From Prevotellaceae bacterium (GTDB lineage: Bacteria > Bacteroidota > Bacteroidia > Bacteroidales > Bacteroidaceae): DNA of 10,642 bases. The stretch covers positions 1 to 10,642 of the forward strand of contig JAFLUV010000078.1 of assembly GCA_022508635.1 (NCBI GenBank), given 5' to 3'. The position numbers and the translations under genes are program-made. Below, in pieces: positions 1-6,539 of the stretch (position 1 is the stretch's first letter; each line of letters opens with the position of its first letter). The notes beneath the pieces are model-generated. The model was not told where the DNA came from and did not search any database. It was given only the letters and a program-made list of their open reading frames with translations.

Positions 1-203
1 TATAGCATTGTCATGTCATTTGATATAGTGATGCTGTTTTGTCTGCTATAGTGCTACGATTTGAGTTAGTATAGTAACTCTGTCGAGTTAGTACTGTAAC
101 TCTGATGAGTTAGTATAGTAACTCTGATGGCTGCGATATGGCATTTCGATGTGGCCTGCTATAGTTGCCGTGATGTTTAGGTATATTGTTTGCATGTTGT
201 GCT
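1..203. repeat. Degenerate 22/23-bp tandem repeat array (about 9 units)
   Basis: The motif TATAG or a close variant (TACTG, TATGG, TATAT) recurs at 1, 24, 47, 70, 92, 114, 137, 160 and 182, a strict 22- or 23-bp period over the whole stretch. The best conserved part is three 22-bp units at 63-84, 85-106 and 107-128. Each contains the dyad GAGTTA-N6-TAACTC. Outer units keep the TATAG phase but have lost most of the arms. The array starts at the window edge, so it probably continues to the left, and it reaches almost to the stop codon of the DUF3868 gene at 214. The period is about two helical turns, so the dyads would lie on one face of the DNA. It resembles the 22/23-bp intergenic tandem repeats known from Porphyromonas and relatives (BrickBuilt type), but I have only period and position as support. 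Confidence 0.75.
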
Positions 204-213
204 GCTTTGGTGG

Positions 214-1665
214 CTATTCGTTTTCGGCTACTTCGCGAAGGTGGTCGAGTATGCCTTGCTCGTCGGGGAGGCCTTGGCTGATGGCTTGCTCTACAAGGCG
301 TATGGCGGTGGGGTAGTCCTTCCTGAGAGCTGCAAGGACACCGCGTGCGTAGACGGCTTCGGGCGTGTCGCCGGCGTTGGTGAGATAGCGTTCTGCTCCT
401 GTGAGGTCACTCCGCTGCATGGCTGCGTTGGCTGCGTTGAGGTTTGCCACGGGCTCGGAGGGGAACATGCGGACGGCTGTCTCGAAGACTTCGTTGTAGG
501 CTTCGCTGCCCGGCTCGAGCCCTTGGGCTGCGAGGTAGACTTCGTTGAGGGAGAGCTTCTGCGGTGCGGTGCGCAGGAGGCGGCGTATCTCCTCGGGGTC
601 GCTGAAGGTACGTATGGTGTACTCTATGCGGTAGTCGGAGTGGCGCAGGGCGGGATAGACGTTCTGGAGGAGGAAGCGGTAGTCTTCGCCGTAGCGTGCC
701 TGTATGCGCTTGTCCTTTGTGTCGGGGTCGAGCATGTGGTCGTCTATGAGGGCGAGTATCTCACTGCGATGGGTGAGGGTGCTGCCTTCGACGTATTCGC
801 GCAGGCCTGCCCAGTCTTCGGGCTCGTAGTCGCTGCGGATGAGGTCTGCGGGGAAGTGGTAGAGGCGCTGGACGTAGTTCTTCAGTGCTTCGGTGCGTCC
901 CTTTGCGAGGCGCTCGTTGTTGGCGTATGTGCCTTCGGGCGAGGCGAAGCCTTTGATGGTGATGGAGGTTACGGTGACGTCCTGGTCCTGCTTCACGGAG
1001 TCTATGGTGGCGATGATCTTTTGCAGCTCTACTGTGTTGCGGCGGTAGTCGGGGTTGATCTCCGTGCGGTTTACGGGGAAGTCTATGTAGGCGCGTCCGG
1101 AGAGCTCGCGTGTCTTTACGGCTTCTGCCACTTTTGTCTGATAGATGAAGGTGGGCTTGTAGCCGATGCTGCGGTAGTGTGCGATGAGGCTTGTGTCGCG
1201 GCTTGCGGGGCATCCTGCACAGCCGTAGTCGGTGCGCTCTACGATGAGCGTTGCGCCGTTCATCCACTCGTCGTAGTGCACGCGCTGGGCGTAGTCTATG
1301 GGCTCGAGCGGGCGCTCCTTGTCGTAGCGCAGTGCGATTCCTTCGTTTCCTCCCAGCGGCATGCGGTCGTTACGGTGGGACATGTACCAGCTGGTGCGTC
1401 CGTAGATGCTTACCGAGGGGAGGCGCAGCGTGTCGATGTCGTTCACGATCATCGGGGTGATGACCGTGGCTCCGGTGTGCTTCACGGTGAGTCCGGTGAG
1501 GTTGAGTTCCATGCCGACGTTCATGGCCGCTCCGTCGCGCTTCAGCACGGGGTTGGCTATGCGCATGCCTGTGCTGCACTCGTCGGCAGCGAGCGGCAGC
1601 GAAAGCAGCAGCGCAAAGGCTCCGGCTGCGATGCCTTTATTATATATGTTGTTCGTCTGCATCAT
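214..1665 (-). CDS. DUF3868 / OmpA-like domain exported protein of a fimbrial-type locus
   Basis: A 483-residue exported protein. Residues 1-27 form a signal peptide (hydrophobic stretch GAFALLLSLPLA). Residues about 30-145 match my memory of the DUF3868 domain: a beta-rich region opening with GMRIANPVLKRDG. Residues about 190-275 look like an OmpA-type peptidoglycan-binding domain, with GFASPEGTYANNERLAKGR at 239-257 followed by an amphipathic helix. The C-terminus (about 385-480) is helical and TPR-like. DUF3575 and DUF3868 genes are usually paired upstream of Mfa/Fim-type fimbrillin and anchor genes in Bacteroidales, so a role in anchoring or assembling a surface structure at the cell wall is inferred. 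The DUF3575 gene ends 16 nt upstream, so the two are very likely co-transcribed. Expression should depend on the invertible promoter at 2601-2631. The partner fimbrial genes would lie beyond the left edge and are not seen. Confidence 0.85.
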   Translation of the reverse strand: MMQTNNIYNKGIAAGAFALLLSLPLAADECSTGMRIANPVLKRDGAAMNVGMELNLTGLTVKHTGATVITPMIVNDIDTLRLPSVSIYGRTSWYMSHRNDRMPLGGNEGIALRYDKERPLEPIDYAQRVHYDEWMNGATLIVERTDYGCAGCPASRDTSLIAHYRSIGYKPTFIYQTKVAEAVKTRELSGRAYIDFPVNRTEINPDYRRNTVELQKIIATIDSVKQDQDVTVTSITIKGFASPEGTYANNERLAKGRTEALKNYVQRLYHFPADLIRSDYEPEDWAGLREYVEGSTLTHRSEILALIDDHMLDPDTKDKRIQARYGEDYRFLLQNVYPALRHSDYRIEYTIRTFSDPEEIRRLLRTAPQKLSLNEVYLAAQGLEPGSEAYNEVFETAVRMFPSEPVANLNAANAAMQRSDLTGAERYLTNAGDTPEAVYARGVLAALRKDYPTAIRLVEQAISQGLPDEQGILDHLREVAENE

Positions 1666-1681
1666 CGTTTCCTTTTGTGCT

Positions 1682-2260
1682 TTAGAAGTAGTAGACTAAG
1701 TTGAGTGCTGTCTTTGTGGGGCCGAAGTAGTTGTGGCTGCGGTCGCTCTCGAGCTTTGTGCCGCATTCGGTGCACGGGTATACGTCGTAGCGGCTGTAGA
1801 TCCAGCCCAGGCCGAGCTCCAGCTCGAGGTTCCAGTGCATGCCGAGCACCCACGAGTATCCGTAGGCTGCCCCGAGCCCTATGCCCCATCCCTGGTAGCG
1901 GCGGTCGGAGAGTTTCCTGAAGTTGCTTCCGAGGAAGCTGAGCTTGCTGTCGATGTTGCCGAAGTTGAACTCTCCGGCGATGGCATGGAATCCGAGGAAG
2001 TGCCCGGCAAAGCGTTCGCAGAACCAGTAGCGTGCCTCGGGCTGTAGTGCCCAGTGGCGCCAACGGTGTCCGTTTACGGTCCAGAAGTTGAACTGCCCGC
2101 TTACGTCCATCGACCATTTGGTCGACAGTCCGAACTCTACGTCAAGGTTTGGTGAGAGTAGTGCATCGCCCACGATGTTTGTCTTCATTCCGACGTTCTG
2201 CCCTTTCGCTGCGGTGAACGTTCCCAGTAGGAAGAAGAGTAGCAGCAAGTGCTTTTTCAT
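1682..2260 (-). CDS. DUF3575 family outer-membrane protein
   Basis: A protein of 192 residues from the ATG at 2260. I prefer this start because MKKHLLLLFFLLGTFTAAKG is an ideal signal peptide. An in-frame ATG at 2293 would add 11 polar residues before it. After the signal comes the DUF3575 hallmark: NVGMKTNIVGDALLSPNLD and then alternating aromatic/glycine strands (VEFGLSTKWSMDVSG, WGIGLGAAYGYSW). The protein ends in YYF. Strand pattern and a terminal aromatic residue fit a small outer-membrane beta barrel. A CxxC (PCTEC) lies in a predicted loop near the C-terminus. The gene is the first of the pair with DUF3868 and has no consensus promoter directly upstream in the present arrangement. Its 5' flank is instead the inverted repeat at 2320-2339. 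The exact role is unknown; by context it belongs to fimbria or adhesin biogenesis. Confidence 0.85.
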   Translation of the reverse strand: MKKHLLLLFFLLGTFTAAKGQNVGMKTNIVGDALLSPNLDVEFGLSTKWSMDVSGQFNFWTVNGHRWRHWALQPEARYWFCERFAGHFLGFHAIAGEFNFGNIDSKLSFLGSNFRKLSDRRYQGWGIGLGAAYGYSWVLGMHWNLELELGLGWIYSRYDVYPCTECGTKLESDRSHNYFGPTKTALNLVYYF

Positions 2261-2319
2261 GCTCGTTTCAGTCCGTTTAGTGTCTTTGTTCACGGTAATG
2301 ATATTAGCTCTTTTATCCC

Positions 2320-2339
2320 TTTCTTGTTAAGAAATGGAA
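2320..2339 (+). repeat. Left inverted repeat of the invertible element
   Basis: The sequence TTTCTTGTTAAGAAATGGAA is the exact reverse complement of 2644-2663. Continuing outward to 2313, the similarity holds with 2 mismatches in 7 further bases. The repeat contains its own short dyad, TTTCTT-GTT-AAGAAA (2320-2334), as expected for a recombination site bound by two recombinase monomers around the crossover point. It lies 59 bp upstream of the DUF3575 ATG. Confidence 0.9.
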
Positions 2340-2398
2340 GGAGTACATCAAGTGACGGATTATCTGCATGTTAGTGTTCCGTAAGGACAAAAGTGGTT

Positions 2399-2427
2399 AA
2401 ACATTTTAAACAAATGTTTCAACATTT
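2399..2427. promoter_or_regulatory. Alternating AACATTT / AAATGTT half-sites inside the invertible segment
   Basis: Three 7-bp half-sites alternate in direction: AACATTT at 2400-2406, AAATGTT at 2412-2418 and AACATTT at 2421-2427. The first pair extends to an 8-bp perfect inverted repeat (AAACATTT, 5-nt loop, AAATGTTT, 2399-2419). The second pair is separated by only 2 bp. There is no T-run typical of a terminator after it. It could be an operator or an accessory-protein site. In the ON arrangement it would lie about 200 bp upstream of the promoter. Function is not known. Confidence 0.4.
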
Positions 2428-2600
2428 GCATGCAGGAGGACTGTTTTCCCCTTGCCGGGACAGGTATTTCTGCCGGACACGAGAGGACGCTATGTCTGCA
2501 TCGCACGTCCGTTTGCAGTCAAAAAGCGGATGCAAAACGGCCTTTTTGGCCTCATTTGAGACGAAAACGCAACATTTTTTTAGATTTTTATTTAAATTTC

Positions 2601-2631
2601 TTGCATGGAATAAATAATCGGCGTAATTTTG
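2601..2631 (+). promoter_or_regulatory. Consensus Bacteroidetes promoter inside the invertible segment
   Basis: The -33 element TTG is at 2601-2603 and the -7 element TAATTTTG at 2624-2631, with 20 nt between them. This matches the Bacteroidetes primary-sigma pattern TTG-N19/21-TAnnTTTG and has the same spacing as the nitroreductase promoter at 10059-10089. Transcription should start a few bases downstream, still inside the segment, and cross the right repeat at 2644. In the sequenced orientation the transcript would run through the 2706-2795 repeats and antisense into the recombinase 3' end. After inversion it would read into DUF3575. Confidence 0.8.
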
Positions 2632-2643
2632 TCGGCGAAACAT

Positions 2644-2663
2644 TTCCATTTCTTAACAAGAAA
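2644..2663 (-). repeat. Right inverted repeat of the invertible element
   Basis: TTCCATTTCTTAACAAGAAA is the perfect reverse complement of 2320-2339. It lies about 6-8 bp downstream of the predicted transcription start of the internal promoter, so inversion exchanges whatever lies beyond this point. The recombinase stop codon is 135 bp further right. Confidence 0.9.
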
Positions 2664-2705
2664 AGGAAAAGGACAGAACCCAAAATCACCCTCTTTTTTC
2701 GCTAC

Positions 2706-2795
2706 ATCCACTCTCTATAGAATGGCAATCCACTCTCTTGAGAACGGCACACCCACTCTCTTGAAAATGGCAGACCGTTCTCTTGAGAATGACTT
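2706..2795. repeat. Four 22-bp palindromic tandem repeats downstream of the recombinase
   Basis: Units lie at 2706-2727, 2728-2749, 2751-2772 and 2774-2795, with one extra base between units 2 and 3 and between units 3 and 4. The shared core is CCACTCTCTTGAGAATGG, an imperfect dyad around the central TT (or TA in unit 1). The fourth unit is most diverged. The array begins 3 bp after the recombinase stop codon (minus strand) and ends 42 bp before the right inverted repeat. Its central CTCTTGAGAA.TGG resembles CTTG..AGAA.TGG in the inverted repeats at 2320 and 2644, but with a 3-bp shorter centre. Possible roles are recombinase or accessory-factor binding, transcript-end processing, or simply an intergenic repeat family. 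Confidence 0.85.
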
Positions 2796-2797
2796 TC

Positions 2798-4000
2798 CTA
2801 TAGCCTGAAGCTGTCCAGCAGCCCCTTGTTGGCATTGTCCACGAGTGTGTTCTCTATCGATGCGAGGTATATCTGCGTGGTTCGCTCGGATGTGTGTCCC
2901 ATGCCGGCACTGATGATGGAGACGGGTATGTTGTGGTTGCGTGCCGCCGTCGCCCAGCTGTGGCGCGAGGTGTAGGAGGAGATGTTGTCGCCCAGTCCCA
3001 GCATCCGTGATATCTGCATCAGCCGGTTGTTGTAGCTCCTCAGTTCGCTCTTGTACTGTGCGAAGCTCTTCTTTGCGTCGTCTTGCGTCAGCATCGGGAA
3101 GAGGTAGGGCGTATTCTCTGCGAATGGTGCGTAGCGGTCGATGATGGCTTTCATGCAACTCTCTATGCGCACGGTGAGCTGCTGCCCCGTCTTGTGGCGG
3201 GTGTAGCGTATGAAGCCGTCCTGCACGTTGCTTTTCCTCAGGAAGACAATGTCGACGAACGCCATGCCCCGGGTGAAGAAGCTGAAGAGGAACATGTCGC
3301 GGGCAAAGGCCAGCGAAGGGTGCTTTTCGAGGTTGAGGCGCATCATCTGCGTAATGATGTCCTCGCTGACAGCCCGCTTCCGCGTGTGGTCTATGCCCGT
3401 GTATACGTTGCGGAAGGGAAAGGTCTGCTCGATGAGCCCGTGGCGCACTGCCTTGTTGTAGACCGCCCGCAGGATGCGCATGTGGAACGACAGCGAATTG
3501 CGTGCAATGCCTCTCTGCTGCAGGTGATCCTGATACTCCTCGACGAAGCGCGTATTCACCTCCGAGAGAAGCGGGCTGCGCCCTGTCAGGAAGCTGCTGA
3601 GCCTGCTGAAGGCACTGCGGTAGTTGGTGGCGGTTCCCAGACGGTTGCATGCAGTGTGTGCCCATATCTGCTCCTGAAAGTAGGAGAGCAGGCAGACGTG
3701 CCGCTCCGGCTCGTGGAAGCGAGCCACGATGTCGTCGGCGGAGAAGGCAGCCTGTGCCTGCATCAGCTCGCCGACGATTTTCTGCAATGTGCCCATGTCG
3801 CACTCGATGCGGTGCCGTACCCACTCGAGTTCCTTTTTCCCGGAGACTATGTCCTGCCGTTCCTCGTCCCACTCCTCGGGAAGGATGCGGAACGGGGTGG
3901 TGATGTGGCGCACGTCTTGTCGGTGTGAGACATAATAATATATCAATCCTCGCTTGCCCCTGATTGTTGAGGGGCGGAACTTAACTTTTATCTTAGCCAT
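2798..4000 (-). CDS. Tyrosine-type site-specific recombinase (candidate invertase)
   Basis: A protein of 400 residues from the ATG at 4000. An upstream in-frame ATG at 4054 would add 18 residues (MYIIIMYIYDKP...) that do not fit the family, whose members begin like MAKIKVKFRPS. The layout is typical of Bacteroidetes integrases: N-terminal arm-binding-like domain (about 1-95), SAM-like core-binding domain (about 103-195) and catalytic domain (about 210-390). Expected catalytic residues are R244 (FFTRGMAFVD), K270 (RHKTGQQL), R346 (YTSRHSWAT), H369 (GMGHTSERTT) and nucleophile Y378 (QIYLA). The first histidine of the HxxR box is tyrosine (Y343), which I recall as common in this group. The length is complete. 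It lies directly beside the invertible element and is read towards it, so its likely job is inverting that promoter. A role at distant sites is also possible. The upstream region is AT-rich with no clear TAnnTTTG promoter. Confidence 0.9.
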   Translation of the reverse strand: MAKIKVKFRPSTIRGKRGLIYYYVSHRQDVRHITTPFRILPEEWDEERQDIVSGKKELEWVRHRIECDMGTLQKIVGELMQAQAAFSADDIVARFHEPERHVCLLSYFQEQIWAHTACNRLGTATNYRSAFSRLSSFLTGRSPLLSEVNTRFVEEYQDHLQQRGIARNSLSFHMRILRAVYNKAVRHGLIEQTFPFRNVYTGIDHTRKRAVSEDIITQMMRLNLEKHPSLAFARDMFLFSFFTRGMAFVDIVFLRKSNVQDGFIRYTRHKTGQQLTVRIESCMKAIIDRYAPFAENTPYLFPMLTQDDAKKSFAQYKSELRSYNNRLMQISRMLGLGDNISSYTSRHSWATAARNHNIPVSIISAGMGHTSERTTQIYLASIENTLVDNANKGLLDSFRL

Positions 4001-4071
4001 GGTACAGATGTCATAAAATGGTTTGTCATAGATATACATTATTATAATATACATTTATACATAGAGAGATA

Positions 4072-4104
4072 CCCCGCCTCCCAGCATCATGTCGGGAGAC
4101 GGGG
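4072..4104 (-). terminator. Hairpin terminator after the glycoside hydrolase operon
   Basis: An 11-bp stem (4072-4082 with 4094-4104) and an 11-nt loop lie 45 bp beyond the stop codon at 4150. On the minus strand the single imperfect pair becomes a G-U wobble, so the hairpin is fully paired in that direction: CCCCGTCTCCC against GGGAGGCGGGG. The following TATCTCTCTATG is only moderately U-rich. It separates the hydrolase operon from the recombinase gene, which runs in the same direction. Confidence 0.75.
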
Positions 4105-4149
4105 CATGTTTCTGTGTACCAGGCGGCATAGCATGAATACCAGAGGCCG

Positions 4150-5409
4150 TTACGCTCTAAGTTCTACTAACACTAATTCTGCGCCAAGCTCTACCGTTAT
4201 GCTCCGTTTCTTGCGGAATGATGCAAAGGGAAGCTGTGACTGGTCAGGGCGGAAGAGGCGGCAGTTCATGCGACATGGAAGCCGTACTTCTACAGGAATC
4301 GGCGAAATGCCAATGTCCCTGTGGGCTTGCAAGTCATAGACGGAGACAGGCCTGAAGAGTGCCAGCCACCATGAGCCGTCGGACTTCTGCAGCAGGGTAC
4401 TCCGAACCGGAGCTTCATCGCCAGACGTAAGCTGAAGCGGCAGGGGACGAGGAAGGAAAGCCTCGTCGGTATCGCTCAGGAGCGCCAGCAGATTCTTGAG
4501 TGCAGAGAAGGAAGGCTTTACCGAACCGTCGGAACGTACCAGCCCGAAGTGACACTCCATATCGCTCATGGCACAGTCGGGTTTTAGGTCGAGAAACTCG
4601 TATTTGTACGAACGAAGTATGCCCTCGTTGAAGTAGGTGAAGAACAGATGCAGGTGGTATATGGCAGCGGCCTCTTCCGAAACACCCGGATGATTCGGGT
4701 TCTCCTCCTTATTGTGATAGCCGCATTCCGTTACCACCAGCGGTTTCTCTCCGCTAACCTTTCGGGCTTCAGACAGCGCATCGTCCATAGACATGCCCCA
4801 GCCCCAGTGTTCCGAAGGGTGACGACCGGCAGCATAGGGATGCATCCCTCCGTAGTCCATCCAGCGGGATATGTCGCCCAAGCGGGATGGACTATCCTTT
4901 ATGTTAGCCAAGGAAAGGCCTACGACGGGAAGTTGACAGGTGGCAGAGTCACCCTTTATTGATTCATACAGACGCCTCTGTTCTTGCCGCGCTTCTTGCT
5001 CCCATGTCCCAGGTTTCCGACCACCATCCGGTTCGTTGACAGCCTCCACTCCCCACAGCATCTTTCCTATGGACTTTGCCCGCTCCACTGCTTTGTCCGA
5101 AGACGTTATCAGCAACAGCCGGATGCCCTGTTCGCCCATCTCTTTATACTTGTGAACCACGTCTGCATTGTACGTTCCGTCGCGAATGTGCTTCACTCCC
5201 AACTCTATCAGGCGCGGCTTCAGTATCTCCTCATAACGCCCGTATTGTGTGTCGTAGTAACCGAAATGGGTATTTACCCCGATGGAATTGACGAAGTCAC
5301 AGGCTCGGGAAACCTTATGCTCTGCATTATTGTCAGCAATAAGGCAATGAGGCAGGCAGATCAATGACAAGCAGAGTAGGGAGAAACGGTAGAAAGCATT
5401 GCACGTCAT
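4150..5409 (-). CDS. Clan GH-A-like glycoside hydrolase, family unassigned
   Basis: A protein of 419 residues with a hydrophobic export signal (about 5-25). The middle looks like a (beta/alpha)8 barrel of clan GH-A. The first strand is GVNTHFGYYDT (44-54), then HIRDG (74-78). The probable acid/base is E126 in WGVEAVNEPD, on the strand-4 motif NEP. The probable nucleophile is E228 in VVTECGYH, on strand 7. GGMHPYAAG (187-195) would line the cleft. The last 100 residues are beta-rich and could be the small sandwich domain seen in GH39/GH51/GH79-like enzymes. I cannot place it in a specific CAZy family. The substrate is unknown. Third gene of the operon, 11 nt after GH5. Its codons look less GC-rich than its neighbours, an impression I have not counted. 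No lipobox is evident, so it is probably periplasmic or secreted. Confidence 0.8.
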   Translation of the reverse strand: MTCNAFYRFSLLCLSLICLPHCLIADNNAEHKVSRACDFVNSIGVNTHFGYYDTQYGRYEEILKPRLIELGVKHIRDGTYNADVVHKYKEMGEQGIRLLLITSSDKAVERAKSIGKMLWGVEAVNEPDGGRKPGTWEQEARQEQRRLYESIKGDSATCQLPVVGLSLANIKDSPSRLGDISRWMDYGGMHPYAAGRHPSEHWGWGMSMDDALSEARKVSGEKPLVVTECGYHNKEENPNHPGVSEEAAAIYHLHLFFTYFNEGILRSYKYEFLDLKPDCAMSDMECHFGLVRSDGSVKPSFSALKNLLALLSDTDEAFLPRPLPLQLTSGDEAPVRSTLLQKSDGSWWLALFRPVSVYDLQAHRDIGISPIPVEVRLPCRMNCRLFRPDQSQLPFASFRKKRSITVELGAELVLVELRA

Positions 5410-5420
5410 AAGGATAGGGC

Positions 5421-6539
5421 TTACAAGTGACGTTTCAGGACTTCGAGCATGTGGCGATCCAGCTTATGGCCTTTGTAGTCCTCGTACTTCACGTCTTTGC
5501 GCCCGCTGTCCATGACGCCGAACGTGCCGGAGAGGTTCCAGAGCGACCATCCCCATTGCTGTTCGCCAAATACGTCGAGCAGGTCGTCGAGCCATGCCAG
5601 GACAGTTGCGTGGGGCGTGTGGTTATGGCATCCCATCTCGCCGATGTGAACCTTTCCGCCTGCGGCTGTCCATGGCTTCCAAGGGTTGACGGAAGCCTCG
5701 CGAAGGAAGTCCTTGTCGTAGAGCTTGCCGTCAAGCTCGAGCGGCCAGGTCACCTTCTCTGCCGGATATTCCATGATGGCAGACCAGCTTGCTGCCCACG
5801 TGGCACGCAGGTGTGTCAGGAGGAAAGGCTGATAGCCGCGTCCGCTCTGCACGATGCCCGGGATGTCGGTAATGGTCATGAGCGGCTGAGTGCCTACGTC
5901 CTTCCCGTCGACAAAGATAAGGCGCTTCGGGTCAACGCTGCGAATTGCAGTAATCAGTCGGCGTGCCACACGGTCGTATTTTTCTGCCTCGACCGATGGG
6001 GCTTCGTTTATCAGATTGAAGCTGACCTCCCTGTTGGAGTAGTCCTTGTATCGTTCGGCAAACAGTTTCCAATGGAAAGCACAGGCCTCCAGCGGTGCCT
6101 CGTCCTCGAAGAGGTTGGTCGTCACGGGCTGGCTGTCGTCGCGGTTGATGCAGTAGCCAGGTGCCCGATGGAAGTTCAGGTTGATGTGTATCTTGTACTG
6201 CCTGCCCAGCTCAACGGCATGGTCTATTTCCTTCAGCACGCGTTCGTCTACCGAGTACCAGTCCGTCTCCTTGCTCCAGCACCAGTATGACAGGGGAACA
6301 CGGGCAAAGTGGAATCCCCATTCTGCCATTATTTCGAAATCACGCTCGTCGAATGCCGAATGGCCATGAGGCCAGAACTTGTTGAGCAGGTTGAACCCCT
6401 TCCAGTCTGGCAGCTGAGACAGGGCATACTCGTCTCTCTTCTGCCTGAAGAGTTTCTTCCGCTCGCTCCACGCGGGCAGTGCCGCTCCTGCAAGAAGGGG
6501 AAGCGCTCCGGCTCTCTTCAGGAAACTGCGTCTGTTCAT
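5421..6539 (-). CDS. GH5-like (cellulase-superfamily) glycoside hydrolase with Tat-like signal
   Basis: A protein of 372 residues from the ATG at 6539. This start overlaps the GH20 stop codon (ATGA) and gives the N-terminus MNRRSFLKRAGALPLLAGA, a twin-arginine-type signal. An ATG three codons upstream (6548) is possible. The reading frame stays open further upstream, but that part lies inside GH20 and is not expected to be coding. GH5 signatures are R80 in ARVPL, H124 in NFHRAPGYC, acid/base E179 in NLINEAPS, nucleophile E301 in HIGEMGCH, and the strand-8 aromatic motif WGWSLWNLSG (329-338). The barrel is complete, with no accessory domain. The substrate cannot be read from the sequence; GH5 covers beta-glucans, mannans and host-type glycosides. 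Middle gene of a translationally coupled operon with GH20, which suggests a shared substrate. Confidence 0.85.
   Translation of the reverse strand: MNRRSFLKRAGALPLLAGAALPAWSERKKLFRQKRDEYALSQLPDWKGFNLLNKFWPHGHSAFDERDFEIMAEWGFHFARVPLSYWCWSKETDWYSVDERVLKEIDHAVELGRQYKIHINLNFHRAPGYCINRDDSQPVTTNLFEDEAPLEACAFHWKLFAERYKDYSNREVSFNLINEAPSVEAEKYDRVARRLITAIRSVDPKRLIFVDGKDVGTQPLMTITDIPGIVQSGRGYQPFLLTHLRATWAASWSAIMEYPAEKVTWPLELDGKLYDKDFLREASVNPWKPWTAAGGKVHIGEMGCHNHTPHATVLAWLDDLLDVFGEQQWGWSLWNLSGTFGVMDSGRKDVKYEDYKGHKLDRHMLEVLKRHL

Larger units (their letters stand above)
2320..2663. other. Predicted invertible promoter element (phase-variation switch)
   Basis: A 344-bp element made of two 20-bp perfect inverted repeats and 304 bp between them. 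It lies in the non-coding gap between the tyrosine recombinase gene and the DUF3575-DUF3868 operon. The inner segment has a single consensus promoter near its right end, pointing right on the plus strand. It has no consensus promoter pointing left towards the operon: on that strand the best -7 candidates, CACTTTTG at 2395-2388 and AACATTTG, lack the TA. Inversion would move the promoter to the left end and aim it at DUF3575, with a 5' UTR of about 85 nt that crosses the repeat. This arrangement (inverted repeats, internal promoter, adjacent recombinase, surface-structure operon) is the known design of Bacteroidales phase-variable loci. Inversion itself cannot be shown from a single sequence. 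Confidence 0.85.

Noticed and set aside
190..1704. 504-residue plus-strand open frame opposite the DUF3868 gene
   Set aside because: It is the antisense shadow of a gene with a signal peptide and recognisable domains. Its translation is low-complexity (Val/Gly/Ala/Cys rich) with no known motif.
2706..2795. CRISPR array
   Set aside because: Units are contiguous 22-bp dyads without unique spacers, and there are no cas genes. The same holds for the array at 1-203.
2722..2808. Short plus-strand frame of 28 codons through the 22-bp repeats, downstream of the internal promoter
   Set aside because: It would be transcribed in the OFF state and starts MAIHSLENG, but it is just the repeat read as protein, with unit lengths that break the frame. 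There is no independent support.
3083..3928. 281-residue plus-strand open frame opposite the recombinase
   Set aside because: The minus strand carries all catalytic residues of a tyrosine recombinase. The plus frame shows no family motif and is explained by GC-rich codon bias.
2798..4000. Integrase of a prophage or conjugative element
   Set aside because: No attachment-site duplication, tRNA gene, excisionase or transfer genes are visible. The neighbouring inverted repeats and surface operon fit a local invertase better.
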